Made by a program: the position numbers and the translations under genes
Part shown: positions 34,907 to 43,645 of the stretch, one piece after another
Numbering within the stretch: position 1 is the stretch's first letter
Layout of the letters: each line of letters begins with the position of its first letter
Notes under the pieces: model-generated
What the model saw: the letters and a program-made list of their open reading frames with translations, nothing else
Databases searched by the model: none
What the model was told of the DNA's origin: nothing
Source of the DNA: Bacteroidota bacterium
Lineage (GTDB): Bacteria > Bacteroidota > Bacteroidia > Bacteroidales > Tenuifilaceae
Length of the DNA stretch: 64,000 bases
Assembly (NCBI GenBank): GCA_029560875.1
Contig: JAKQKB010000089.1
Span: 1-64,000 of the forward strand
Direction: 5' to 3'

Positions 34907-35653
34907 TTAAAAATGCAAATTTAAGTACTCAACAACCATTTTTATAGACTCAACATCCGAAATTTGGTTTACATAATCGGGTAGTGAATTTCCATTAAGA
35001 GTTAAGTTCTCCTTTCGGTAAATCATTTTGCTCTCAACATCCTTAACTCCACTCATATGGAATTCATTTGCCCCAGTATTTACAATACGTTTAATAGTAT
35101 CAGCATTTATTCCGCTACCAGGCATTATTACAACTCTATTTGCTGCTTTTTTAACAAGTTCATACAGTAAATCAACGGAGTCGGCAGCCTTATTCTTTTG
35201 ACCAGATGTTAATATATGCGTTGCTCCCGTTTTAATGATATCCTCCAGTGCTTTATAGGGGTCAGGAGTGAAGTCGAATGCTCTATGGAATGTAAATGTT
35301 AAGGGCTTACTCAGTTCAACCAGTTCATCGGTTCTTTCAGTGTCCACTTCGCCGTTTGGTAGCAGAATGCCGCAAACTATTCCATTAACACCAAGTTGCT
35401 TTGCAACGAGAATATCGTTTTTGATTTGCTCAAATTCAATATCGGAGTAAAGGAAATCGCCAATCCTTGGGCGGATAAGTATATTTATAGCGATATCAAC
35501 TCTCTCACGGGTAGTTTTTATGCAACCATACGAAGGAGTTGTTCCGCCAATAAAAAGATTTTCGCAGAGTTCAATTCTTTTTGCTCCTGCTATTTGAGCG
35601 TTTATAGCACTTTGAACCGAATTGGCGCAAACCTCAAGGGTGAATCCTTTCAC
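34907..35653 (-). CDS. cutC: CutC family protein (copper homeostasis)
   Basis: 248 residues from a GTG start that shares its G with the TAG stop of the upstream gene. TIM-barrel with the CutC pattern: LEVCANSVQSAINAQIAGAK, RIELCENL, IRPRIGDFLYSD and HRAFDFTPDP. Family members are linked to copper tolerance in E. coli, though the direct role is debated. It is translationally coupled to the transglutaminase gene and followed by the ferritin-VIT1 gene 10 bases on, a possible metal-handling run. Confidence 0.92.
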   Translation of the reverse strand: MKGFTLEVCANSVQSAINAQIAGAKRIELCENLFIGGTTPSYGCIKTTRERVDIAINILIRPRIGDFLYSDIEFEQIKNDILVAKQLGVNGIVCGILLPNGEVDTERTDELVELSKPLTFTFHRAFDFTPDPYKALEDIIKTGATHILTSGQKNKAADSVDLLYELVKKAANRVVIMPGSGINADTIKRIVNTGANEFHMSGVKDVESKMIYRKENLTLNGNSLPDYVNQISDVESIKMVVEYLNLHF

Positions 35654-38298
35654 TACTTCAATGCTTTTAAAACTTGCTCGCCTAAACCAATGCTATAACC
35701 CTCGGAGTAGAAAATAACTTCGCCTTTTGGGTTGATAACTGTTACTATAGGATAGTTTGTCGACAAAGCTTTATTACATCCCTCGGCAATGGCCTTGGCA
35801 AGTGTTTGCTCCTTATCGTATCCATATTTCGATGAGTTTGGAAGATTGCTAAAGCTATTCGGGTTGAAATCTTCGGTCATTTTATCTTTTCCAACCACAA
35901 AAACAACATTGCCTCCCCATTTGTCGAAATCGGATTTTACAGCGGCCATATCGACCATTAAATGCTTTGTGGGCTCCTTGTTGGGCTCAACTATTGCCAC
36001 AACAACCGATTTTTCTTTAACCAACTCGCCAATTGTTCCGCTGTTTTCACCATTTAGGTTAGGGATTGCCGTTTCGGTATTAATCATTCCAGAAATCTGG
36101 CTCGGGCTGTTATTCTCGTTGAACTCAAGGGATACAGTTGTTGTTTGATTTTCCTTAATCTCAAAATACTTGAACTTGCAAAGTACCGTACCATTGCTTA
36201 ACCGATTTCCGGTGATTAACCTGTAAAATCCAGCATCTAGGCTAATTTTTGCAGGTAGATTATTTACGTTGGGGTCTGTTTCAAAATCGAGCGAAACGAA
36301 TTTACCTTTCTCCAATTTACCAATGGTGAAATGTGTGTAGTATTGTGGTTTCTGAATTGGAAGATTGTTGCCAAGGTTCAAATTCAACGTGCCCTTAGGG
36401 AACACCTGCTCAGCGGTTTCTTCAAAAACCACATCGTTCCACTTGTCGCGCATTAAGAATTGTGGACGCTTGGTTGATGGTTCAAGCCTAGCGGGGATTC
36501 CAAAACTACGGCAAGCGGCCACAAAGAATACGTCACGTGAGTATTCATCGGCAACTCTCAACTTAAATACGCTTTCGGGGCTAATCGGAACTTTGTAGTA
36601 GTTGCTTTCCTTATCAATAGTGATATTCTCTTTAATCCACTTCGCAATGCTGTATGGATTGTTGCGAAAGAAGCCAATTTCGTCGAATGTGAATGAGTTT
36701 TGTAGGAAACTTCTCCAAGGAGAAACGAACTCTCTGCCAATTCTAGGCGAAAGAACGTACTTGTCAAAATCCTTAAAGTCTCGGCTATCAATTATCGAAG
36801 GGAAAGAATCAACGGTTGCAATGTGGTCCTGCAATGTTGATGCTGTAATATCGTGCAAATCCTTCTCTGATATACTATTAAGAATAGCCAATCCTACTGT
36901 TAAATCCTTTCCGTCAAGTTCCTTGATGAAGTTGTAAATCTCCTGCCAATTTCCGCGGCTCAGTTTTAGGTATCTCCAGGTTTCATCAATGTTTACGCCC
37001 TTTTCCATTGCAAGATTTGCTGCCGATGCAGAGTCAATAAACGTTGCAATGTACTTATTGCGAATGGCATCCTCTTCCTTTAACCTAGCGTTATTAGCTT
37101 CGGCTTTTGATTGGTCTGCTTGGGTTACAGGTTGCTCTGCTGGAGGCGTTAAAGTTAAATCCAAATCTGCAAAGTTTGGATTTTCTGCAATGCTAATAGT
37201 TATATCAGTTGCATCTTTATCGGCTTTGGAAAAACCAATCCTATTATCTTTCGATGCCCATACAATTAAATCGCCAAATCCTGTAGTGAGTGAGCATGCG
37301 CCCTCCTCGTTGGTTTGTTTTGTTCCTATTGGATAAAACTCAGCATAATTGTAAAGTTGAAACTCAATTTTAGCTTCGCTTACAGCATTCCCATTTTCGT
37401 CAATTACTTTAATGTTGAGGTTTTTGGTAGGAGCATAGTTGCCAAGCAGGTTGATTTCGGTGAACCATTCTGAATCGGTTAGTTTTTCTTCGTTACCTGT
37501 GTATTTGCCGAATACAAAAGTGCGCATCATCATAGCTCTTTTTGCAGGGCCAGCAAACCAACCCATATTTAGTTCTGGCTCAGGTTCACAAGCGCCAAGG
37601 AAGTACCATTTGCCATCTACCCAAACTTCTACCCAAGCGTGGTTATCGTCGGTATGCGCCCAGCGTGGAGTGTAAACTTGGCGGGCAGGAATACCCACTG
37701 AGCGTAGCGCTGCAACTGCAAATGTAGATTCCTCGCCACAGCGTCCAAATGCAGTACGAACGGTGGTTAACGGTCCCGATGTCCTTTCGTCGGTCGATTT
37801 GTAGATAACCTTCTCGTGGCACCAGTGGTTAACCTCTAGGGCGGCATCGTACATACTCAATCCTTCGAGGCGTCCTTTCAGTTCTGCAAGGAAAACCTGA
37901 CGGGCAGAGTCGGTATATTCATTATTGATACGATAGGGTAGGACGAAATGAAGAAAAATATCCGAAGGAATCTTTTTGCCCCACTTAAAGAACGATTTAG
38001 CCTCAAGCGATGATTTTACCTGCTTTAGCACATAGTTACTGTTATGCATAGCCAAATCGCTCAAAGGCATATAGGCGTAAAGGAATTCAAAACCTTCGCG
38101 CTCTTTTAGTGAAAGTTCACTATTTATTATTTGGTTGATACTGGAGTCGTGTTCCTGAATCAACTTAATTCTTTCGTTGAATTTTGTTTTTACCTCTATA
38201 CGTTCTGCCTTAACATCAATTAAATGGCGGTTAAACCAATTTTGGCAAGAGGTTAGCATTGTGGCTATTAGGATACTGAAGATTACTATTTTCTTCAT
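35653..38298 (-). CDS. Transglutaminase-like lipoprotein with duplicated fold
   Basis: 881 residues. Lipobox at Cys18 (ATMLTSCQ). The first transglutaminase-like domain (about 150-250) has Cys187 (GRCGEES), His220 (DDNHAWVEVW) and an acidic cluster, ACEPEPEL, where an Asp is usual. A carboxypeptidase-regulatory-like sandwich follows (about 290-370). Residues about 545-625 repeat the fold (FFVAACRSFGIPAR against FAVAALRSVGIPAR), but Glu585 sits at the catalytic Cys position. The last 125 residues look like a thioredoxin/redoxin fold with no Cys pair. Probably a periplasmic or surface-anchored peptidase or crosslinking enzyme. Substrate unknown. Confidence 0.88.
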   Translation of the reverse strand: MKKIVIFSILIATMLTSCQNWFNRHLIDVKAERIEVKTKFNERIKLIQEHDSSINQIINSELSLKEREGFEFLYAYMPLSDLAMHNSNYVLKQVKSSLEAKSFFKWGKKIPSDIFLHFVLPYRINNEYTDSARQVFLAELKGRLEGLSMYDAALEVNHWCHEKVIYKSTDERTSGPLTTVRTAFGRCGEESTFAVAALRSVGIPARQVYTPRWAHTDDNHAWVEVWVDGKWYFLGACEPEPELNMGWFAGPAKRAMMMRTFVFGKYTGNEEKLTDSEWFTEINLLGNYAPTKNLNIKVIDENGNAVSEAKIEFQLYNYAEFYPIGTKQTNEEGACSLTTGFGDLIVWASKDNRIGFSKADKDATDITISIAENPNFADLDLTLTPPAEQPVTQADQSKAEANNARLKEEDAIRNKYIATFIDSASAANLAMEKGVNIDETWRYLKLSRGNWQEIYNFIKELDGKDLTVGLAILNSISEKDLHDITASTLQDHIATVDSFPSIIDSRDFKDFDKYVLSPRIGREFVSPWRSFLQNSFTFDEIGFFRNNPYSIAKWIKENITIDKESNYYKVPISPESVFKLRVADEYSRDVFFVAACRSFGIPARLEPSTKRPQFLMRDKWNDVVFEETAEQVFPKGTLNLNLGNNLPIQKPQYYTHFTIGKLEKGKFVSLDFETDPNVNNLPAKISLDAGFYRLITGNRLSNGTVLCKFKYFEIKENQTTTVSLEFNENNSPSQISGMINTETAIPNLNGENSGTIGELVKEKSVVVAIVEPNKEPTKHLMVDMAAVKSDFDKWGGNVVFVVGKDKMTEDFNPNSFSNLPNSSKYGYDKEQTLAKAIAEGCNKALSTNYPIVTVINPKGEVIFYSEGYSIGLGEQVLKALK

Positions 38299-38658
38299 TT
38301 CTATGAGTTTTGAAATAACAAATAAAAATACGCAAAATTTTGAATAGTATAACTTTTCGACAGATTATCGTTGGGCAAAACTATATGAAGTGAATTTGGA
38401 ATTAAACTTATAGGTATTCGCTATTCATATTGGTTTCTTATATTGAGTTGCTTTTGCCAGAATTAACCCAATAACAAATGTTTTGATATAGAATTAGAAC
38501 GGTAAGTGTTTTGTTGGTGTAATTGATTGAAGAGCGGTGTATTATTGCAATACACCGCTCTTTGGTTGTAAATTAAACATTTTTGTATTCAATAAGTTGT
38601 ATGTACCTTGTTTGCTCCTTTGAAAGATGCATTACTTAGGTTTTATTTCTGTAATTGC
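38299..38658. other. Intergenic region (360 bases)
   Basis: AT-rich and gene-free. It carries one strong hairpin (38531-38561). I found no plausible short open frame, RNA gene or clear promoter box. Confidence 0.6.
38531..38561. terminator. Hairpin downstream of the barrel-like protein gene
   Basis: A perfect 12-base repeat (AGAGCGGTGTAT / ATACACCGCTCT) with a 7-base loop, about 100 bases past the stop of the minus-strand gene. The T-run is short on both strands, so it may be a terminator or an RNA-stabilising hairpin. Confidence 0.65.
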
Positions 38659-39297
38659 TTAGTTAAACCTTAGAAATACGGCTACTAAGACACCCATACT
38701 ATTAAATTCTGGAGTGTTGTTCCTGTTTAAGAATGTAATTTCGGGGTGGTAAAAGAATCTTAGAGCAGCACCAACATTATTGTTATCAATAGGAATAGAG
38801 TATGATACTGATGAGTTAATGCTAAGTCCGCTATATGAGCAATAATCATCATTTATTTCAGCAACTCCTGCAACGGGATTTTTGGGGATTCGTTTTTGGC
38901 TTAATACAGTGTAGATACCTGGGCCAATAAATATATCAAAGGGCGTATTCTTTGTTTTATTTTTAATGTTAAAAAGAAAATTTAATCCCATTGTACCCTG
39001 TGAAACGATGCCTTCATGCAAATCATCAAATTTGAAATCGCTAGACATAACCTTCATGTCCAGTTCTGCCATAAACGTATGGTTAATTCCATTAAAATCT
39101 AATTCGTGAGAGCAAACTGTTTGAAGCATTGGGTTTAAATTTTGTCTATAGTATTCTTCAATTCCTGAATTTACCAGTTCAGAAACTCCAATCCCAGCAA
39201 ATATACTGATGTTATCTTTTTTATATTCTTTCTTTTGCTGTGAAAAAGTAACTAATGGTAATAATATGATGAGGGTAAATAGAACTCGTGTTTTCAT
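38659..39297 (-). CDS. Outer-membrane beta-barrel-like protein of unknown function
   Basis: 212 residues with a signal peptide (MKTRVLFTLIILLPLVTFSQ). The mature part alternates hydrophobic and polar residues and ends in an aromatic strand (VLVAVFLRFN), as in small eight-strand barrels. Two regions contain glycine-flanked strands (IFAGIGVSEL; DIFIGPGIYTV). No family recognised. It lies 76 bases downstream of the disrupted lipoprotein gene on the same strand and may share its transcript. Confidence 0.65.
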   Translation of the reverse strand: MKTRVLFTLIILLPLVTFSQQKKEYKKDNISIFAGIGVSELVNSGIEEYYRQNLNPMLQTVCSHELDFNGINHTFMAELDMKVMSSDFKFDDLHEGIVSQGTMGLNFLFNIKNKTKNTPFDIFIGPGIYTVLSQKRIPKNPVAGVAEINDDYCSYSGLSINSSVSYSIPIDNNNVGAALRFFYHPEITFLNRNNTPEFNSMGVLVAVFLRFN

Positions 39298-39373
39298 TTA
39301 TTTAAGATTAAGGTAAACAATATAATGTGAATTGGTACTATGAATAGAATTTACTGCAATATAGTAATAATTC

Positions 39374-40096
39374 CTATTCTTTATGTGCGGCAGAAGCAGA
39401 TACTAGAAAAGATAGATATCCAGCCAACACTGGATTTCCACCAGCCATACCTATGGCAAAACTGGCTGCGTCTGCCGCCGCAATAACCCACTTAGCAAAG
39501 GGCCCCTTTTGTGATTTATATTGTTCATTCCAAAATTCCGTACTACTCCTATCTATTGCTACATAACCTAAAAGTAGTTCCTTATCTACAATGTCTAATG
39601 AGGAATTATTTGCTATGTTTAATTCGAATTGATTAAGTCTTTCTAGTTGATAAACATCGCAAGTGTTTGATTGCAAGTCGTTAGAAAATATTCTTAACTC
39701 CTGAGTTACTTTTTCGTTTAAATATCCTTTTTCATTAAGTGCGATAAAGAATGCATTTAAATCTGCATCTAAGCAACTAACAATGTCAAATACTAAATTT
39801 TCATCAATTTCGTGTTGTTTCCCATCTATTAATAGGCATCCTTTTCTTTGAAGTAGTTTTATCCCTTTTTTAACAATCTCTTTATGAGTCACCTTTTCGC
39901 TTCCTATTTCTTGGTATAACTCCTTTAACAATTCGTTATGTAAAACTCCAAACTTGTTGTATGGGTTTTCAAAATTTTTAACATTCTCATTCTGTTTTGC
40001 ATTCTCATCAACTTTTTTACATGAATTTAAGGGTAGAAGGCAATTGAATTATAGTAAAACAACTAAAAAAGAATTCAAAATTGATTTTGGTTTCAT
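39374..40096 (-). pseudogene. Lipoprotein gene with in-frame TAA inside the signal peptide
   Basis: Reading the minus strand from the ATG at 40096 gives MKPKSILNSFLVVLL, then TAA (40051-40049), and without any frame change FNCLLPLNSCKKVDEN and on into a 185-codon open frame. LPLNSC is a good lipobox, so the stop splits a lipoprotein signal peptide. The mature part begins with the ENPYNKFGVLHNELL motif that I associate with a Bacteroidota lipoprotein family of unknown function. The only other in-frame start, TTG at 39931, would give a protein without export signal. It is either a recent nonsense mutation or a base-call error. Confidence 0.8.
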
Positions 40097-40482
40097 AAGA
40101 TTATTTTTTTGATTAAACGTAATGTGAATTTAATAAATATTCGTTTAATATGATTTTGGTTTGAATAATTTTTATAAAAAATAGTGAGACTATTTTTTAT
40201 TTTTTGTGGATATTTTTATGTTTTAGTTTTAAATAAATGGTAAGTATCTAAAGTATTTGTTTCTATTATAAGAAGAAATTGAAACAAACACACGATTTAT
40301 GAATTTATATGATATAAGAAATATTGCCCATTATTGAATTCGACCTCAACTTGGGTCGAAGAACTATGTTGGGACTGCTATTCTATAATTATGAAGTCCC
40401 TCTGGAATTAAAAAGAAGAACGTGCAAATTCTTGCACGTTCTTCAAATCTTAAAAATCTATAATGTTTGGTGTTTATTGGGC
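40097..40482. other. AT-rich intergenic region (386 bases)
   Basis: Lies between the disrupted lipoprotein gene and recA. It contains the recA terminator and a small CGACC/GGGTCG hairpin near 40342-40360. Otherwise there are only A and T runs. No open frame or promoter box could be supported. Confidence 0.6.
40415..40444 (-). terminator. Rho-independent terminator of recA
   Basis: A 13-base perfect stem (GAAGAACGTGCAA / TTGCACGTTCTTC) with a 4-base loop and a T-rich run on the minus strand, about 40 bases past the recA stop. Confidence 0.92.
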
Positions 40483-41505
40483 TTATTGAGCCTTTAGCGC
40501 ATCTTTAATTTTTCCTTCAATCTCAGCAGTGAGTTCTGGGTTATCCATAATTATCTGTCGAACAGCATCGCGACCTTGTCCCAAACGGGTTTCGCCGTAG
40601 CTGAACCACGAACCACTTTTCTTAACTACATTTAGTTCAGTTGCCAAATCTATAATTTCGCCCGATTTCGAAATTCCCTCACCAAACATAATGTCGAACT
40701 CAGCTTTCTTGAAAGGCGGTGCAAGCTTGTTCTTCACAATCTTAACTCGAACACGGTTACCTGTTGAGTCGTCGCCGTCTTTAATCTGATTCAACCTGCG
40801 GATATCAACCCTAACCGATGCGTAGAATTTCAACGCATTACCACCTGTGGTGGTTTCGGGGTTGCCGAACATTACGCCAATCTTATCGCGAAGTTGGTTG
40901 ATGAAGATACAGCAGGTATTGGTTTTGCTTATGGTTCCTGTTAATTTACGTAGAGCTTGCGACATCAGACGAGCCTGTAGTCCCATTTTGCTGTCGCCCA
41001 TTTCACCTTCAATCTCTGCCTTTGGAGTAAGTGCTGCTACCGAGTCAATTACAATAATATCAATTGCCCCAGAGCGAATTAGGTTGTCGGCAATTTCAAG
41101 AGCTTGCTCACCATTATCGGGTTGAGAAATAAGCAGTGTTTCAACATCAACGCCAAGTTTTTCGGCGTATGTACGGTCGAATGCATGCTCAGCATCAATA
41201 ATTGCAGCAATCCCTCCTTGTTTTTGAGCTTCGGCAATAGCGTGGATTGCCAGTGTGGTTTTACCTGACGATTCAGGTCCGTAGATTTCCACAACGCGTC
41301 CGCGTGGGTAACCCCCAACTCCAAGCGCAATATCCAAAGAAAGTGAACCCGACGATATTGCCGAAACCTCAGCAACTGCCTTGTCGCCCATTTTCATTAT
41401 GGAACCCTTGCCAAAGTCCTTCTCAATTTTATCGAGAGTGGCCTGTAGCGCTTTTAGTTTTTCTTTGCTGACCTCTTTACGATCTTTACTTTCAGTTTTT
41501 TCCAT
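40483..41505 (-). CDS. recA: Recombinase RecA
   Basis: 340 residues. Walker [10 protein letters not shown], Walker B-type [10 protein letters not shown], catalytic Glu in DAEHAFD, the L1/L2 loop region with [15 protein letters not shown] and [19 protein letters not shown]. It catalyses strand exchange and LexA-type co-cleavage. No LexA-like box was recognised upstream. It follows bcp by 14 bases, so it may be transcribed from the bcp promoter. Confidence 0.98.
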   Translation of the reverse strand: MEKTESKDRKEVSKEKLKALQATLDKIEKDFGKGSIMKMGDKAVAEVSAISSGSLSLDIALGVGGYPRGRVVEIYGPESSGKTTLAIHAIAEAQKQGGIAAIIDAEHAFDRTYAEKLGVDVETLLISQPDNGEQALEIADNLIRSGAIDIIVIDSVAALTPKAEIEGEMGDSKMGLQARLMSQALRKLTGTISKTNTCCIFINQLRDKIGVMFGNPETTTGGNALKFYASVRVDIRRLNQIKDGDDSTGNRVRVKIVKNKLAPPFKKAEFDIMFGEGISKSGEIIDLATELNVVKKSGSWFSYGETRLGQGRDAVRQIIMDNPELTAEIEGKIKDALKAQ

Positions 41506-41519
41506 TTAGGGTGTGTTTA

Positions 41520-41987
41520 TTACTTTTTTAACTCTGTTAATATTTGAGTAACATGCTCTTTAGTGTCAACCTTGTCAAAAATATGCGTGATAATGCCATT
41601 CTTGTCAATTATAAATGTTGTGCGGAGAATTCCCATATAGGCTTTGCCGTACATCTTTTTCTCGCCCCAAACTCCGAAAGCATTGGCAACTTCTTTTTCA
41701 GTATCGGCAATTAAACGGAATGGAAGTGAATATTTTTGGATGAATGATTGGTGCGATTTAGCGCTATCGGGACTAACGCCAACAACCTCCATCCCTAGTT
41801 TTTGTAAATCCTCATAGCCATCCCTAAGGCTACAAGCTTCAGCTGTGCATCCCGATGTGTTATCCTTTGGGTAAAAGTATAACACCAAGTTTTTACCCTT
41901 GTAATCCGTTAATGAAATACTTTTTCCATCCTGATCAATTCCTTTGAAATCAGGAGCCTTATAGCCAATGTTTAATTTTGTTTTCAT
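41520..41987 (-). CDS. bcp: Thioredoxin-dependent thiol peroxidase (Bcp/PrxQ)
   Basis: 155 residues, a peroxiredoxin fold. The peroxidatic Cys lies in PKDNTSGCTAEAC, and the second Cys four residues later gives the PrxQ-type resolving arrangement. It reduces peroxides with thioredoxin. It is directly upstream of recA on the same strand. Confidence 0.95.
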   Translation of the reverse strand: MKTKLNIGYKAPDFKGIDQDGKSISLTDYKGKNLVLYFYPKDNTSGCTAEACSLRDGYEDLQKLGMEVVGVSPDSAKSHQSFIQKYSLPFRLIADTEKEVANAFGVWGEKKMYGKAYMGILRTTFIIDKNGIITHIFDKVDTKEHVTQILTELKK

Positions 41988-42112
41988 AGTATGTTAGTTT
42001 TGTAAAGTTATAAAGAATCAATTATTGAAGTAGAATATTGAAATAAACATTTATCAACAATTCAACTTCTAAAACCTAACAAACATTTTAGCGAAAAGTT
42101 TAACACAATAAA

Positions 42113-42141
42113 TAAGCCCTGCTTAGGGTGGGCAGGGCTTA
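42113..42141 (-). terminator. Terminator after the TSP3/EF-hand protein gene
   Basis: A 10-base perfect stem (TAAGCCCTGC / GCAGGGCTTA) with a 9-base loop, 38 bases past the stop. The minus strand continues with a T-rich tail. Confidence 0.85.
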
Positions 42142-42178
42142 CGGTTTAGATTTTAGGTTATAGTTAGTTGTTTTGGGT

Positions 42179-43639
42179 TTACTGAGTAAAGAAGTAATCG
42201 TTCAACTCGTAAATCTCTTCGGGTTTAAATGTCGATTTTTCGTCAAAGTAATCGTCAATTGTTTTCAGCAACTCCTGGAACGATATGTATCCATCTGCAT
42301 CACTATCAACTTTTCTGAATTTATCTGGGATGATTCCTGGAGTAAACGTTCTGGTTGCTGTCCAGATGTTTGCCAAAGGAATTAATCTAATTTCTTTACG
42401 TGAAACTGCATTAACATTGTCGAACATTGCGGAAAGAGCGTCAGTTGATAATTGAGCCCCTTGCTCATCAACAGTTGCACCTTCCGGTGTGCCTGCTTCG
42501 ATGTCCATATAGTCGTATATTCCATCATTGTCAGTGTCGAAAGGACAGCCAGTTGAGTCATTAACTTCCACGCCCGGAGGAGTGTTGGGGCATTGGTCAA
42601 ATCGGTCAAAAATTCCATCTTGGTCTTCATCTGCGAAAAATACATCATAATCAAATTCTCCCGCATCGGCAAAGAGACGTTCAACAAGTAATGATTTTGG
42701 GTCGGAGAACAAGTCTAGATTTAAGCTGATGTAATTAAATGCAAATATGTCGTTATAGTCGTTCTTCTTCGGATAATTCATTGCCTTGGCTACTTTGCTG
42801 CTATAATTATCAATCATATCAGTAAAGGTGTAATTCACTGAAGTTCCAATTCTGAAAATTACCCTGTCCGAAAGGTAAAAATCAAATCCAATATCGACGG
42901 GTATTGTAAACGTCCGCTGGCTGTATGAGCCTAAATCAAAAAGATTGGCGTTTGATAGGTCTGTTTCGTATTCTTTGTCAAATCGAACAGGCACTGCAAT
43001 TCCTGCATCTGGGCCAGTTTCACTGTAATTGCGCATAGTGCCATCGGTCCAGAAATAGTAGAAATTTCCAGGGTTAGGACTTCCGTCTAGTTCGAAATTC
43101 CCTTTTGGGCTGAAAAACATGGTGGATATTCCCACTGCAATGAAAGGCCTAAAGCGTTTCCCTTTGATAAGGTGTCCAAAGCCATACTCAATGCTAGTTC
43201 CAATTTGAATTACTTCTGTTTTAAATGACGAGTTGAGATATATTGGGTTGCCATCTTCATCTAAAGGTAAAGGCTGTTGTTGCATTTGCCTCGATAATTC
43301 GAAATTGTGTCCACTTATACTGCCGTATAAAGCAAAAGCATTAAACTTGAAATTTCGTTTATTGCCAAACAGTGCGGAACCATTTACTTTAAATGCATAG
43401 TTTCCTGTTAAAGGTGAATTTACCCTATTCTGTACATCACCCCAAAAACTCATCACCCCTGTTCCTAATGAGATAACGGGCTTATAAACAGGATCTACAA
43501 CTTCAACTACAGTGTCCAAGATACTTTTATAATACTCCTCGTCATCTTGCGCAAAACCTTGCTTGCTTGGTACAAGCACTGTTGCAACCAATAAGGATGT
43601 GCAAATAAGAAGTTTATATATAAAATGTGTTTTTGCCAT
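42179..43639 (-). CDS. Outer-membrane-type protein with thrombospondin type 3 and EF-hand calcium motifs
   Basis: 486 residues. Signal peptide (cut near GFAQDD). Residues about 50-330 are beta-rich with Gly and aromatic residues, barrel-like. Then come TSP3 repeats (DEDQDGIFDRFDQCPN; DTDNDGIYDYMD) and a C-terminal EF-hand (DSDADGYISFQEL). TSP3 loops often link an outer-membrane barrel to a periplasmic partner, and here no OmpA domain follows. It lies 6 bases after the SPOR protein gene, so the two are almost certainly co-expressed and possibly partners. Function not assigned. Confidence 0.78.
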   Translation of the reverse strand: MAKTHFIYKLLICTSLLVATVLVPSKQGFAQDDEEYYKSILDTVVEVVDPVYKPVISLGTGVMSFWGDVQNRVNSPLTGNYAFKVNGSALFGNKRNFKFNAFALYGSISGHNFELSRQMQQQPLPLDEDGNPIYLNSSFKTEVIQIGTSIEYGFGHLIKGKRFRPFIAVGISTMFFSPKGNFELDGSPNPGNFYYFWTDGTMRNYSETGPDAGIAVPVRFDKEYETDLSNANLFDLGSYSQRTFTIPVDIGFDFYLSDRVIFRIGTSVNYTFTDMIDNYSSKVAKAMNYPKKNDYNDIFAFNYISLNLDLFSDPKSLLVERLFADAGEFDYDVFFADEDQDGIFDRFDQCPNTPPGVEVNDSTGCPFDTDNDGIYDYMDIEAGTPEGATVDEQGAQLSTDALSAMFDNVNAVSRKEIRLIPLANIWTATRTFTPGIIPDKFRKVDSDADGYISFQELLKTIDDYFDEKSTFKPEEIYELNDYFFTQ

Positions 43640-43645
43640 TTACAG

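Noticed and set aside
38299-38658. Small RNA or hidden short gene in the 360-base gap
   Set aside because: No open frame with a sensible start and no promoter box, only one hairpin.
40342-40360. Small CGACC/GGGTCG hairpin
   Set aside because: Five to six pairs in noncoding DNA with no neighbouring signal. Could be chance.
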